A DNA stretch of 64,000 nt from Mycobacterium bourgelatii (GCF_010723575.1 NZ_BLKZ01000002.1:496001-560000); one strand, 5' to 3'. Positions 19,449-28,611 are shown, counted from the first letter of the stretch. Notes: generated by a model from the letters alone, not told the origin. Numbers and translations are program-made.

Positions 19449-21377
19449 GTGCCCGAGACGCCGTATCTGAAGATCGACCTCGAGCGGGCGCGCGAGAACT
19501 TCGTCGCGTTGCAGGGCCTGTTGCCGCAGGCGCGAATCCGTTACGCGGTGAAGGCCAACCCCGCCGGGGAGATCTTGTCGCTGCTCGCGGCGCAGGGCGC
19601 CGAGTTCGACGTCGCCTCGCTCGGCGAGATCGACGCATGCCGTGCCGCCGGCATCGACGGCGGGCTGCTGACCTTCGGCAACACCATCAAGAAGGCGTCG
19701 GCGGTGCGGACGGCGTATGCCCGCGGGGTGCGGCGGTTTGCGTTCGACACAGCCGATGGCGCGAGCACGTTGGCCGAGCACGCACCCGGCGCGAGCGTGG
19801 AATGCCGTATCGCACCGGCGTTTCCGTCGTCCGTCACGCCCTTCGGCCACAAGTTCGGCTGCGATCCGGATGACGCCGCTGCGCTGCTCGAGGGCGCGCG
19901 GAGCCTGGGGCTGCGCCCCGAGGGAGTGTGCTTCCACGTCGGCTCCCAGCAGCTTGACCCGGCGGCGTGGGATCTCGGGATACGTTGTGCTGCCGAAGTC
20001 TTCGCTCGGGTGGGCGACCTCGCCACGATCAACGTCGGCGGCGGGTTCCCAATTGCCTACGCGGATGCGGTGCCCGAGTTGTCGGCGGTTGCCGACGCGA
20101 TCAGTGCCGCACTGACCCGCCACTTCGGCGACGGCGTGCCACATCTGGTGATCGAACCCGGCCGGGCACTTGTCGGTTCGGCCGGGACGATCCATTCTGA
20201 GGTGGTCGCGGTGCGCGCCGGCACCGACGGGCGGCGCTGGGTGTATCTCGACATCGGACGCTACGGCGGTCTTGCCGAGACCGAGAACGAGTACATCCGA
20301 TACCGGCTGCACTCCGACCGCGACGCCGATCCCGTTGCCGACGCCGTTGTCGCCGGCCCGACGTGCGACGGCGACGACGTGCTGTACCGGAACTACCCGT
20401 TGCCGATCACGCTGCGACCCGGCGACAGGGTGCAGATCGAGGCGGCGGGCGCGTATACGGCGAGCTACGCGTCGACCGAATTCAACGGATTCGCCCCGCT
20501 GCCAACATATTTCGATGGTAGTGCTGCGCTGCCGCTCCACCCGGCCAGGGAGATCGTCGAGCCGCTCGGGCCGGGCCTGACCCGCAATTGGCACCTGTCC
20601 GAGGTGGTGTGCGACGTGCGCACCGAGTTCCAGGATCTGGTGATCGCCCGGACCGAACAGGGCGTCGCGTTGTTCAGCGACGGCGAACGCCAGAGCACCG
20701 AATTCAGTCAGCTCGTCTACCACGAGGCACTGCTCGTGCCGGCGCTGCTGCTCGCGGACAAGCTGGAACGGGTATTGGTGATTGGCTCCGGGGAAGGCGT
20801 GGTGAGTCAACTGGCGGTGGCCGCCGGGGCCACGCACGTCGACCACGTCGACATCGACCGCGAAGCCGTCCGGCTGTGCGCGGAGCACCTGCCGTATGGC
20901 TACAGCGTCGACGAATTGCGCAGGGCGGAACAGGGTCTCGGCCCGGTGACCATGCACTATCGAGATGGCTGGGACTTCGTGGACCGGTCCACCGTGGCCT
21001 ACGACATCGTCGTCGTCGACCTGCCCGATGAGCGAAGCGAACCCGCCCAACACAATCGGCTGTACGACGTTGGGTTCCTGGAAAGGTGCCGCAAGATCGG
21101 CCATGTGGTGGTCGGGCAGGCCGGTTGTCCGACGCTGTGGCGCAACGAGACGCTGCATTGGTCCTGGCGACGCTTTCGCGAAACCTTCGACACCGTCGTC
21201 TATTTCGGTAGCGACGAGCACGAGTGGGCGTTTCTGTCCGGGCTGTCCGGACCCGTCCGGGACGATCCCGTGGCGACCATGTCGGCGCGATTGTCGGCGC
21301 TTCCCTACCAGCCCCGCACCATTGACGCCGATTCGCTGGTCGCCTGCACCGTGCCGCCGAAGGCATTGCGCGGCTAG
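19449..21377 (+). CDS. Fused PLP-dependent amino-acid decarboxylase and spermidine synthase-like protein
   Basis: A 642-residue two-domain protein. Residues 1 to about 375 are a fold III PLP decarboxylase of the ornithine/diaminopimelate type: Lys35 in YAVKAN forms the Schiff base, HVGSQ at 163-167, EPGR at 236-239, and the second-subunit catalytic CDGDD at 306-310. Residues ~390-640 resemble spermidine/spermine synthases: YHEALLVPALL, a Gly-rich GSGEG loop near 446, VDIDREAV and the acidic DLPDERS. The fusion would make a diamine and attach an aminopropyl group in one polypeptide. A GTG start follows 32 bp after Rv3811. H37Rv has no such gene here. Substrate specificity cannot be read from sequence. 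Confidence 0.88.
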   Translation: MPETPYLKIDLERARENFVALQGLLPQARIRYAVKANPAGEILSLLAAQGAEFDVASLGEIDACRAAGIDGGLLTFGNTIKKASAVRTAYARGVRRFAFDTADGASTLAEHAPGASVECRIAPAFPSSVTPFGHKFGCDPDDAAALLEGARSLGLRPEGVCFHVGSQQLDPAAWDLGIRCAAEVFARVGDLATINVGGGFPIAYADAVPELSAVADAISAALTRHFGDGVPHLVIEPGRALVGSAGTIHSEVVAVRAGTDGRRWVYLDIGRYGGLAETENEYIRYRLHSDRDADPVADAVVAGPTCDGDDVLYRNYPLPITLRPGDRVQIEAAGAYTASYASTEFNGFAPLPTYFDGSAALPLHPAREIVEPLGPGLTRNWHLSEVVCDVRTEFQDLVIARTEQGVALFSDGERQSTEFSQLVYHEALLVPALLLADKLERVLVIGSGEGVVSQLAVAAGATHVDHVDIDREAVRLCAEHLPYGYSVDELRRAEQGLGPVTMHYRDGWDFVDRSTVAYDIVVVDLPDERSEPAQHNRLYDVGFLERCRKIGHVVVGQAGCPTLWRNETLHWSWRRFRETFDTVVYFGSDEHEWAFLSGLSGPVRDDPVATMSARLSALPYQPRTIDADSLVACTVPPKALRG

Positions 21378-21526
21378 GAGCTCAGGGGTCTGGCACCCCG
21401 CCGCCACATTGACTCTGCGCCCAGGGCGACGAAGTGCGAGTAACCACCGCCCAAACCGCAGCATCAACGCAGGACAGGCACGATCGGCTATTCCCATTAC
21501 ACGTACCAGGCCTTAGCGTCTTCGGC

Positions 21527-22840
21527 GTGGCGACCGATCTGCTCAAGCCGCCGCCGCGGGCCCTCGTCTCGGCGGCGCGCAGCTCCGTAGGCGACATCTG
21601 GCGTCCGGTGGCGACCGGCGGCTACCGCGATCTGCGTCGGCCGCATCCGCGCTCGGCGCCCGCGGCGCTGCCGCGCACGACATTCGACCCCACGCTGGCG
21701 CGGAACATCCCGGACCCGTACCCCGATTTCCGGCGGATTCGTGAGCACCCCGTGGTGGTCAATGAGCGGTTGGGCGTGTGGATGCTCGGCCGCTATGACG
21801 ACGTGCACGCCGCCGTCCGCGCCAACGACAAACTCTCGTCGCGAGACGGCGTCATGCTGCGTTCTTTCGTGGCCAACATGGTGGTATTCGCCGATCCCCC
21901 GGATCACACCCGGTTGCGGCACGTCGTCGCGCCGATGTTCAACAAGCGCGCCGTCCAGATCTGGACGACCGACATCCGCGAGTTGGCCCATGAGGCGATC
22001 GCGGGGCTGAACGCCGGCAACGTCGTCGACATGGTCCCGGCGCTGACCGTCCCCATGCCGATCAACGTGATCGCCAGAATTCTCGGAATTCCCCGCGAGC
22101 AGTGGCCGGGATTTCGGGCGGTGTCGGAAAAGTTCGCGCAGATCTTCGGTCCCCAATCCTTGTCCGGCATGGTGCGCCTCATGGGGAACGCCATGCAGGC
22201 GTATCTGCGCCTGCGGTGCTTTTCGGACGCTGAAATGCGCTGCCGCGCAACGGAGCCCGCTGATGATCTGTTGACTCGCCTGCAGGCGGCAACGGTGTCC
22301 GGTGAACTCACGGAGCAGGAGGCTTTTCTCTACGTCCTGGTACTGCTGGTGGCCGGCAACGAGACGACCACCAACCTGTTGGGGATGCTGCTCATCAGGC
22401 TGGCCGAGGATCCAGAGTTGTTCGCCGAACTCAAGTCCGACCGCAGCCTGCTCCCCGCCGCGGTCGAGGAGACGGCACGCTGGGGCTCGCCGGTTCAGTG
22501 GGCGGCCAGGACGGCGATCACCGACTATCACGTCGGCGACACGGTGATTCCCAGGGGCGCAAAGGTGCTGCTGTTCTATGGATCGGCCAACCGCGATCCC
22601 GCCAAGTTCGACGACCCCGACCGCTTCGACGTCCACCGCGACACCACCGGACACGTCGCCTTCGGTCACGGGCTGCACTTCTGCATGGGCGCTCATCTCG
22701 CCCGGCTTGAGGCGGCTACGGCCATCGACTGCCTGCTCGACGAAGTCGACAGTCTCGAACTGGCCGGTCCCGTGCGGTGGAGCACAACGCCGTCGTTGCG
22801 TGGCCCGGTGTCCGTGCCGTTGCGACTCAACCGGCGCTGA
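21527..22840 (+). CDS. Cytochrome P450
   Basis: Class I bacterial P450 of about 437 residues from the GTG at 21527; the frame is open from 21434 but the extra 31 residues look non-coding. The oxygen-activation helix reads LVAGNETTTN, the ExxR pair is in EETARW, and the heme loop is FGHGLHFCMGAHLAR with the cysteine ligand. It lies 149 bp after the decarboxylase-spermidine synthase gene on the same strand and may share its pathway, but no ferredoxin or substrate clue is present. I do not recognise a specific CYP family. Confidence 0.93.
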   Translation: MATDLLKPPPRALVSAARSSVGDIWRPVATGGYRDLRRPHPRSAPAALPRTTFDPTLARNIPDPYPDFRRIREHPVVVNERLGVWMLGRYDDVHAAVRANDKLSSRDGVMLRSFVANMVVFADPPDHTRLRHVVAPMFNKRAVQIWTTDIRELAHEAIAGLNAGNVVDMVPALTVPMPINVIARILGIPREQWPGFRAVSEKFAQIFGPQSLSGMVRLMGNAMQAYLRLRCFSDAEMRCRATEPADDLLTRLQAATVSGELTEQEAFLYVLVLLVAGNETTTNLLGMLLIRLAEDPELFAELKSDRSLLPAAVEETARWGSPVQWAARTAITDYHVGDTVIPRGAKVLLFYGSANRDPAKFDDPDRFDVHRDTTGHVAFGHGLHFCMGAHLARLEAATAIDCLLDEVDSLELAGPVRWSTTPSLRGPVSVPLRLNRR

Positions 22841-22928
22841 CGGTCGGGTCTCGCCTGACGGTTGGGACCGTGCGGGCGTGGTTGGCGACGCTAGCATCCC
22901 TGCGCCTTGCCACCGAACACGCTGCACC

Positions 22929-24296
22929 CTAGGGGATTTCATCGTCGTCCCCGTTGCGTAGGAGTTTTTGTGGGTGGTGGAAGGTGTTGGTTCGGGGTTG
23001 GCCGTGGTCGAGGTGGGGTGGGGGGATCCATTCGGTGTCGTTGGTGGTGTTTTTGCGGGTGGTCCAGCCTTTGTCGAGCAGGCGGTGGTCGGGGCCGCAG
23101 GCGAAGGTCAGGTTGTTGACCTCGGTGGTGTGGCATTGGGCCCAGGCGGTGACGTGGTGGACTTCGCAGTAGTAGCCGGAGACCTCGCAGCCGGGTGCGG
23201 AGCAGCCGTGTTCTTTGCCGTAGAGCACGATGCGTTGTCCGGGGGAGGCCAGGCGTTTGCTGTGGTGCAGGGCGATGGCTTTGCCGTTGTCGAATACGGC
23301 CAGGTAGTGGTGGGAGTGGCGGGCGAGGCGGATCACATCGGACATGGGTAGCAGGGTGCCGCCGCCGGTGAGGCCGGTGCCGGCGGCGGCTTCGAGTTCC
23401 TGCAGGGTGGTGGTGATGATGATGGTGGCCGGCAGCCCGTTGTGCTGGCCGAGGTCGCCGCTGGCCAGCAGGGCGCGCAAACCGGCCAGCAGCCCGTCGT
23501 GGTTGCGTTGCCCGGGGCTGCGGGTGTCGGCGGTGATGGCCTCTTGGGAGGGGGTGCCGTCAACGCAGGGTTTCTTCTCGGCGGCGTTGCACATGCCAGG
23601 GGCGGCGAGTTTGGCCAGCACCGTTTCGAAGGTGGCGCGCGCTTCGGGGCTCAGGTAGCCGCTGATCGGTGACATTTTGTCGGGGCCTTGTTTGCCGATG
23701 ATGATGCAGCGTTTGCGGGCGCGGTCTTGTTCTTCGGTGTAGTCGCCGTCGGGGTTGATGGCGTCCATGGTCTTTTGCGCGAGCTTTTCCAGTTGATCGG
23801 GCCGGTAGTCACCACCGAGCTTCGACAGGTCGCGGTCGGCTTTGGCGCAGGTGTCCAGATCGACCCCGGTGGGCAGGTGGGCGAAGAACTTGCGGATGAT
23901 CCGGACGTGGGATTCATCCAGGCGGCCCTGGCGTTGGGCTTCGGCGGTGGCCGGCAACAACGGTTCCAGGGGTTCGCCGTTGATGGCCCGGCGGGGTCCG
24001 AGGTCGGCGGCTTCGCCGATCCAGCGGTTGGCTTCCCCGCGGGTGATGCGCACCCGGTTGGCCAGCACCCGCGCCAGCTTGCCGCCCAACTCTTCTTCGC
24101 TGGTTTGGGTTTGCAGGTGATGGATCAACGCGTGCCGCGCCACCGGCAACCGGCGCACCTCGGTGATCAACGCCTCTAAGTACTGCAAGCTTTCCCGCCC
24201 ACTCAACATCTCCGGGCACAGTTCGAGCACGGCCGACACCGCCTCATGCAGCGCGTCATACGCCGCGGCGAACGCCCCTTGGCTACTCGAACTCAT
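22929..24296 (-). CDS. DUF222/HNH endonuclease domain protein (13E12-repeat family)
   Basis: The 455-residue protein has the mycobacterial 13E12 layout: a large N-terminal DUF222 region (residues ~1-330) and a C-terminal HNH domain. There YGKEHGCSAPGC, EVHHVTAW, NLTFACGPDHRLLDKGW supply the two zinc-type cysteine pairs and catalytic histidines. Copies of this family are scattered and variable in mycobacterial genomes and are associated with repeats or prophage-like insertions. It is convergent with the P450 gene. Function beyond probable DNA cleavage is unknown. Confidence 0.9.
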   Translation of the reverse strand: MSSSSQGAFAAAYDALHEAVSAVLELCPEMLSGRESLQYLEALITEVRRLPVARHALIHHLQTQTSEEELGGKLARVLANRVRITRGEANRWIGEAADLGPRRAINGEPLEPLLPATAEAQRQGRLDESHVRIIRKFFAHLPTGVDLDTCAKADRDLSKLGGDYRPDQLEKLAQKTMDAINPDGDYTEEQDRARKRCIIIGKQGPDKMSPISGYLSPEARATFETVLAKLAAPGMCNAAEKKPCVDGTPSQEAITADTRSPGQRNHDGLLAGLRALLASGDLGQHNGLPATIIITTTLQELEAAAGTGLTGGGTLLPMSDVIRLARHSHHYLAVFDNGKAIALHHSKRLASPGQRIVLYGKEHGCSAPGCEVSGYYCEVHHVTAWAQCHTTEVNNLTFACGPDHRLLDKGWTTRKNTTNDTEWIPPPHLDHGQPRTNTFHHPQKLLRNGDDDEIP

Positions 24297-24666
24297 GTTC
24301 GAATTGTACGTCCGAGGTACGACATTGATGCTGATAAAGCGGCCTGGTCGATGATGGTCGTGGCAGCCGCTGCCCGCGGCGACCCTGCGTCTGACTGACG
24401 TCCTGTTGGGTCGTCCTCCAACTGATCTGTCCCACCGGTAAGCGCGTGCTGATCTTTAGCCCCTACGGGACGGACATGACTGTTGATCACCCTGAGTCTG
24501 GTTGTCACGGGTGCGGCTTGACGGTACGGAAAGTCCGCTGCGCGAACACTATGCGGCAATTAGGACAAGAGACGCGCATTATCCGACGCGGACGGGCCGG
24601 GTGAGACTACGCTCCATTTGCCTTGGCTATCAGAGTCGTCAATAAGACCATCAGGAGGACCGGGCC
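24297..24666. other. Divergent promoter region between HNH gene and PE gene
   Basis: A 370-bp gap separating two divergently transcribed genes. Nothing resembling an RNA gene or complete repeat was seen. The last bases carry the AGGAGG ribosome site for the PE gene. Confidence 0.35.
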
Positions 24667-26244
24667 ATGTCGTTCGTGGTCACAGCGCCGGAGGCAGTGA
24701 CGGCTGCGGCCGGCAACTTGGCCGGCATCGGCTCGACGCTGCAGGAGGCAGCGACCGCCGCCGCTGGCTCCACCACCGGCATCGCCACCGCTGCCGCCGA
24801 CGAGGTGTCGGTGGCCATCTCGCGGCTGTTCAGCAGCTTCGGCGCGGAATTTCAAGCCGTTAACAACCAAGCGGCCAACTTCCATGCCGAATTCGTACGT
24901 TTGCTCAACGGCGGGGCGGCCGCGTACGTCAACGCCGAACTCGCCAACGCCAGGCAGACGGCGAGCGCACTGACCGGGCAAGTCCAGACATTCCTCAACG
25001 GCGGAGGCGTGGCCACCGCGGAGACCGCCACCGGCGGCGCCTACGTGCGGCTCTTCGAAAACACGTCTACCAACCTGCGGGCGCTCTTCGCCGCCTGGGA
25101 GGCGTACCCGTTCCCGATGCTCCAGGCGGTCGGCGGCAACTGGCTGCGCTACTCGCAGATGATCTCCTACGGAGTTCGCAGCTTCATCGAGAACTTCCCC
25201 CAGAACCTCGTCAATCTGCCGTCGGCCGTCCAGACCGGCATCCAAGGGCTCATCAACTTCCCGTTTGCGCAGTACACCCAACAGTTCATCGGCCAGCAGG
25301 TCGCCTTCGCCCAGGCCTTCGGCCACACCTTCAACCAGATGATGAACGGCCTGTGGAACGGGCTGCCCGCGTTCCGCACCGGGGTTCACACGTCGATACA
25401 GCAGTTCTTCGCGGGCGACTTCAACGCCTCGGTGGCCACCCTCGGTCAGGCCACCGCGAACCTGCTGATCACCGGGTTCGACACCAGCAACGTCGTGGTG
25501 ACCACTCCGGGTGACAATTCGGTGCTCGCCATAGCCAAACCCGTGCCGCTCGGGCCGCTGGCAGATTTCTTCGCCCTGCTCGACATCGGCGGGCAAGAGG
25601 CGCAATACCTGACGAACCTGACATCGGTACCCATCCTCAAGCAGATGTCGCAGAATCTCACCAACGTGCTCGTCGTCTCCACTACCCCGAGCATCGAGGC
25701 GGAAATGTACATACCGCCGACGCCCCCGAACCCACCCACTCCATCGATTCCTGACTTCGCCGCCGGAACCCTCAGCGCCTTCTTCGGGATGCCGTTGGTT
25801 CTCTCCTATGCGGCGGTGGGTGCGCCGTTCGCCGGACTGAATGCCTTCGCCACCAGCCTGGAGTCGATTCAGCAGGCCCTATGGGCCGGCAACGGTCTGG
25901 GCGCACTGGGTGCGCTCATCGACCTTCCGGCGAACACGCTGAACGGCTACCTCAACCTCGCCACCACTTTGGACGTGGCGGTACCGGTCCCGACGGGCCT
26001 CCTAGCACCGTTACCGACGGAAATACTGATCACCCTGCACTTGCCGTTCGACGGGATTCTCGTTCCACCCCACCCTGTGACCGCGACGATGACCTTCCCC
26101 GGCTGGGTCCCCCCGAATCCGCCTTTCCCACCCCCAAATCCGGTGGAAATCACCGTCTTCGGCACGCCGTTCATGGGGCTGGTTCCCCTGCTGGTCAACT
26201 ACATACCTCAGCAAGTCGCGCTAGCCATCAGACCGACCGCGTAG
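24667..26244 (+). CDS. PE family protein, PE_PGRS62 (Rv3812) orthologue with unique C-terminus
   Basis: The ATG follows AGGAGG. Residues 1-95 are a PE domain (MSFVVTAPEAVTAAAGNLAG). The remaining ~430 residues are not glycine repeats but a unique domain ending LHLPFDGILVPPHPVTAT, VFGTPFMG and a YIPQQVALAI tail, which matches the C-terminus of H37Rv PE_PGRS62. PE proteins are exported through type VII secretion and exposed at the surface. In H37Rv this gene sits directly between Rv3811 and Rv3813c; here extra genes have been gained (or kept) on both sides. It is convergent with the DUF350 gene, 9 bp away. Confidence 0.88.
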   Translation: MSFVVTAPEAVTAAAGNLAGIGSTLQEAATAAAGSTTGIATAAADEVSVAISRLFSSFGAEFQAVNNQAANFHAEFVRLLNGGAAAYVNAELANARQTASALTGQVQTFLNGGGVATAETATGGAYVRLFENTSTNLRALFAAWEAYPFPMLQAVGGNWLRYSQMISYGVRSFIENFPQNLVNLPSAVQTGIQGLINFPFAQYTQQFIGQQVAFAQAFGHTFNQMMNGLWNGLPAFRTGVHTSIQQFFAGDFNASVATLGQATANLLITGFDTSNVVVTTPGDNSVLAIAKPVPLGPLADFFALLDIGGQEAQYLTNLTSVPILKQMSQNLTNVLVVSTTPSIEAEMYIPPTPPNPPTPSIPDFAAGTLSAFFGMPLVLSYAAVGAPFAGLNAFATSLESIQQALWAGNGLGALGALIDLPANTLNGYLNLATTLDVAVPVPTGLLAPLPTEILITLHLPFDGILVPPHPVTATMTFPGWVPPNPPFPPPNPVEITVFGTPFMGLVPLLVNYIPQQVALAIRPTA

Positions 26245-26253
26245 CAACAAAAC

Positions 26254-26709
26254 TCACAGGATCGCGACCGCGACCACGAGCCCCAACGCGATCTGCGCTG
26301 AAGCCACGATGCGCGACTCGTAGCGGTACTCCTCGGCATGGAACAACGCGTCGACGTCGATGCCGAGCACCAGCGTCGCGATCCGCATCATCCCAACCTG
26401 TGCGACGATCCCGACCAACCCGTAGAGCGCCGCGGCCAACAATCCCTCAACCAATTGGCCCGATGCCGAGTAGATGGCCAGCACCACGATCAGCGCCATA
26501 CTGACCATCCCCGCCGCGGTCACGATGATCGCGTTCGGATTTCCCGCGCTGACCAAACGGCGCAGATGCCCGGGCGTGGTCCAGTCGATGGCATAGAAGC
26601 CGATGATCATCAGCACCAGCCCGAGGATCGCGTACAAAACGATGGCACTGACCCCGTGGCCGAGCCGACTCCAATATTCCGGCGCCAGCGCCACGATGGT
26701 TGTCGTCAT
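26254..26709 (-). CDS. DUF350 (YjfL-like) membrane protein
   Basis: The 151-residue protein has four predicted membrane segments (about 21-42, 60-82, 88-110, 132-151). The ATG at 26709 follows GGAGAT. It resembles the DUF350 family, whose E. coli member YjfL is encoded with a glutathionylspermidine-synthase-like protein. Here it lies 13 bp downstream of such a gene, reproducing that pairing. No enzymatic role is known for DUF350; the fixed pairing suggests it is a membrane partner or channel for the ligase product. Confidence 0.82.
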   Translation of the reverse strand: MTTTIVALAPEYWSRLGHGVSAIVLYAILGLVLMIIGFYAIDWTTPGHLRRLVSAGNPNAIIVTAAGMVSMALIVVLAIYSASGQLVEGLLAAALYGLVGIVAQVGMMRIATLVLGIDVDALFHAEEYRYESRIVASAQIALGLVVAVAIL

Positions 26710-26722
26710 CGATGATCTCCGT

Positions 26723-27889
26723 TCACTTCAAAGGGATTCGGTGTGGGACGAAAGCTGCGCCGTCGTCGGTGATCAAACCCGCGGTCTCGCGGATGCCCAG
26801 GCCGGCGGACGAATCACCGACGATCCAGGCACCCAGCGCGGGTCGCATTCCGTCGAATTCTGGTAAGGGATCCAGCAATTGGTAGACAAAGCCCTCTTCG
26901 CCGTAGACGCCCCCGGTCGCCGTCTCCATCCCGGCGCCCACGATGGTGACATTCGCTCCCTCGCGGCCGAGCTTCGGCTTGCGCACGTATTCGGTCAGCT
27001 CGTGCGGGTCGTCCAGGTAGGCGGGCAACAGATTCGGATGTCCCGGGTACATCTCCCACAACACCGCCAAGATCGCCTTGTTGGAAAGCAGTGTCTTCCA
27101 CAACGGCTCGATCCACATCGTCTGCGGCAGACTCGACACCGCGTACTTGCCGAACTCGTCGTCGAGCACCCACTCCCAGGGATACAGCTTGAACATCGCG
27201 TGGATCGGCGCCTCTTCCAGGTCGACGAACCGTTCCAGGGCGTTGTCCCAGCCGATGTCCTCGATTATCAGGCCGATGGTCTCGAAGCCGGCTTCGGCCG
27301 CGGTCTCCTGCATGTAGGTCGTCGTAATCTGGTCCTCGCCAGTGTATTCCACGCCCGACCAACTCAGATGCAGGTGGTTGGTGGGCAATTGATCGCCCAC
27401 GACCTTCCATCGGTCAACCAGTTGTTCGTGCAGCGAGTTCCACTGGTCGTCATCGGGGAACTTGTCCTTGAGCCAATACCATTGCAGGATCGCGGCTTCC
27501 AACAAGGTCGTCGGCGTATCGGCGTTGTACTCGAGCAGCACCGCCGGCCGTCGCCCGTCGTATCGCAAGTCGAAGCGGCCATAGACATGCGGATCGGAGC
27601 GCCGCCATGATTCGGCGATCGCGGGCCAACTCCATTCCGGCAGTCCGAAATCCGCGTACCGCTCCATCAGCACCACTTGCTCGACGGCGTTGAGGCACAT
27701 CGAGTGGAGCAGTTCGACGTCGGCCTCGAGGGCCAGGATCTCGTCCATCTCGAACTCGTAGTACACCGACTCGTCCCAGTACGGCCGGGCGGCGCCGCTC
27801 GCGTCACGTGCCGGCGTGCCATACACCAACCCTTGCGATTCGACGATCGACTGCCAATTAGGCCGCGGGGTCGTCCTGCCGCGCCTCAC
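26723..27889 (-). CDS. Glutathionylspermidine synthase-like ATP-grasp amide ligase (YgiC/YjfC family)
   Basis: The GTG at 27889 overlaps the upstream stop as GTGA and gives 388 residues, the usual length for E. coli YgiC (386 aa); the frame is open further upstream but that part lies over the previous gene. Conserved positions of the ATP-grasp amidoligase are LEYNADTPT (119-127), LYPWEW (235-240), SNKAIL (269-274), KPKLGREGANV (304-314), YGEEG (329-333) and GIRE (365-368). The family lacks the amidase half of bifunctional glutathionylspermidine synthase. It should form an amide between a polyamine amine and a carboxyl group; the carboxyl substrate is unknown, and mycobacteria use mycothiol rather than glutathione. 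Confidence 0.92.
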   Translation of the reverse strand: MRRGRTTPRPNWQSIVESQGLVYGTPARDASGAARPYWDESVYYEFEMDEILALEADVELLHSMCLNAVEQVVLMERYADFGLPEWSWPAIAESWRRSDPHVYGRFDLRYDGRRPAVLLEYNADTPTTLLEAAILQWYWLKDKFPDDDQWNSLHEQLVDRWKVVGDQLPTNHLHLSWSGVEYTGEDQITTTYMQETAAEAGFETIGLIIEDIGWDNALERFVDLEEAPIHAMFKLYPWEWVLDDEFGKYAVSSLPQTMWIEPLWKTLLSNKAILAVLWEMYPGHPNLLPAYLDDPHELTEYVRKPKLGREGANVTIVGAGMETATGGVYGEEGFVYQLLDPLPEFDGMRPALGAWIVGDSSAGLGIRETAGLITDDGAAFVPHRIPLK

Positions 27890-28611
27890 GAGCCGCTGCT
27901 CCCCTTGCCCCCGCCTCCGCCGAAGCCACCGCGCTGAACCGTGGTGCCCGACTTGGTAGTGATGTGTGCGCCCGGGGGACGGGCGGTGGTTCCGCCGATC
28001 GGTCGCTGCCCGACCGAACCCCTGCTGCCGTAGTAGTAGCGGTACTGGTGTCCGCCCCAGAAGAAGAACCCGTTCATGCCCGCGGTGTGGCCGGTGCAGT
28101 AGCTGTCCGGGACGACCACCGGTTGGCCGTTGGGATCGTCCTGCACACATTGCGCGGTGACATGCTCCGGGGAAAACATCCAATACCCGAAGGCCGCCAC
28201 CAGACCCACCACGCCCACCGCGGCCGCCGAGCCCATCAGGACCCGCTTCTGCTTGCGACGCTTCTCCTCCGCCGCGCGCCGCGCCTCCTCGAATGCGCGC
28301 TGCTTCTCCTCGAACTTCCTGCGTGCCCGCAGCTCCGCTGGTGTCGGCGGGCGGGGCTTGGTCGTCTCCGCGTCCTGGAACTTGACGCTGCCGGGGGTCC
28401 CCGGCGGACGTGACTTGGTGGGTCTGGCCCGCTTATCTTGGTCGGCCGACTTCCATGGCTGCGATATCCTCGGCCCCTCCGACGGCTCATCCGTCGACTT
28501 GAGCCCCTCCGGTGTTTTGTCCCCCGACTGAGGCGGTTGCGCGTCAGGTTGTTCGCTGGACGCGCTCTCCTCGGACCCGCCCTTGCCTGGTGGGTCTTCG
28601 TCGTCCCCCAC
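27886..28611 (-). CDS. Single-pass membrane protein resembling DUF1190/YgiB
   Basis: The 241-residue protein has a charged, Pro/Ser/Glu-rich N-terminal half with an Arg/Glu/Ala helical stretch (about 93-121). One membrane segment follows (about 125-146), then an outer part with two cysteines (VTAQCVQDD, PDSYCTG), a Tyr/Gly-rich patch YRYYYGSRG and a tail TTVQRGGFG plus glycines. The tail matches the TTVTRGGFG end of E. coli YgiB, which is encoded next to ygiC, as this gene is next to the ygiC-like ligase. The assignment rests on that tail and on context. The N-terminal cytoplasmic extension replaces YgiB's lipoprotein start. Confidence 0.68.
   Translation of the reverse strand: MGDDEDPPGKGGSEESASSEQPDAQPPQSGDKTPEGLKSTDEPSEGPRISQPWKSADQDKRARPTKSRPPGTPGSVKFQDAETTKPRPPTPAELRARRKFEEKQRAFEEARRAAEEKRRKQKRVLMGSAAAVGVVGLVAAFGYWMFSPEHVTAQCVQDDPNGQPVVVPDSYCTGHTAGMNGFFFWGGHQYRYYYGSRGSVGQRPIGGTTARPPGAHITTKSGTTVQRGGFGGGGGKGSSGS

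Noticed and set aside
19197..21497. A 766-residue frame on the minus strand opposite the decarboxylase fusion
   Set aside because: The plus-strand protein has full enzyme motifs; the antisense frame has none.
22929..24296. An active mobile element or prophage
   Set aside because: The HNH/13E12 protein stands alone; no integrase, attachment repeats or transposase was found in the window.
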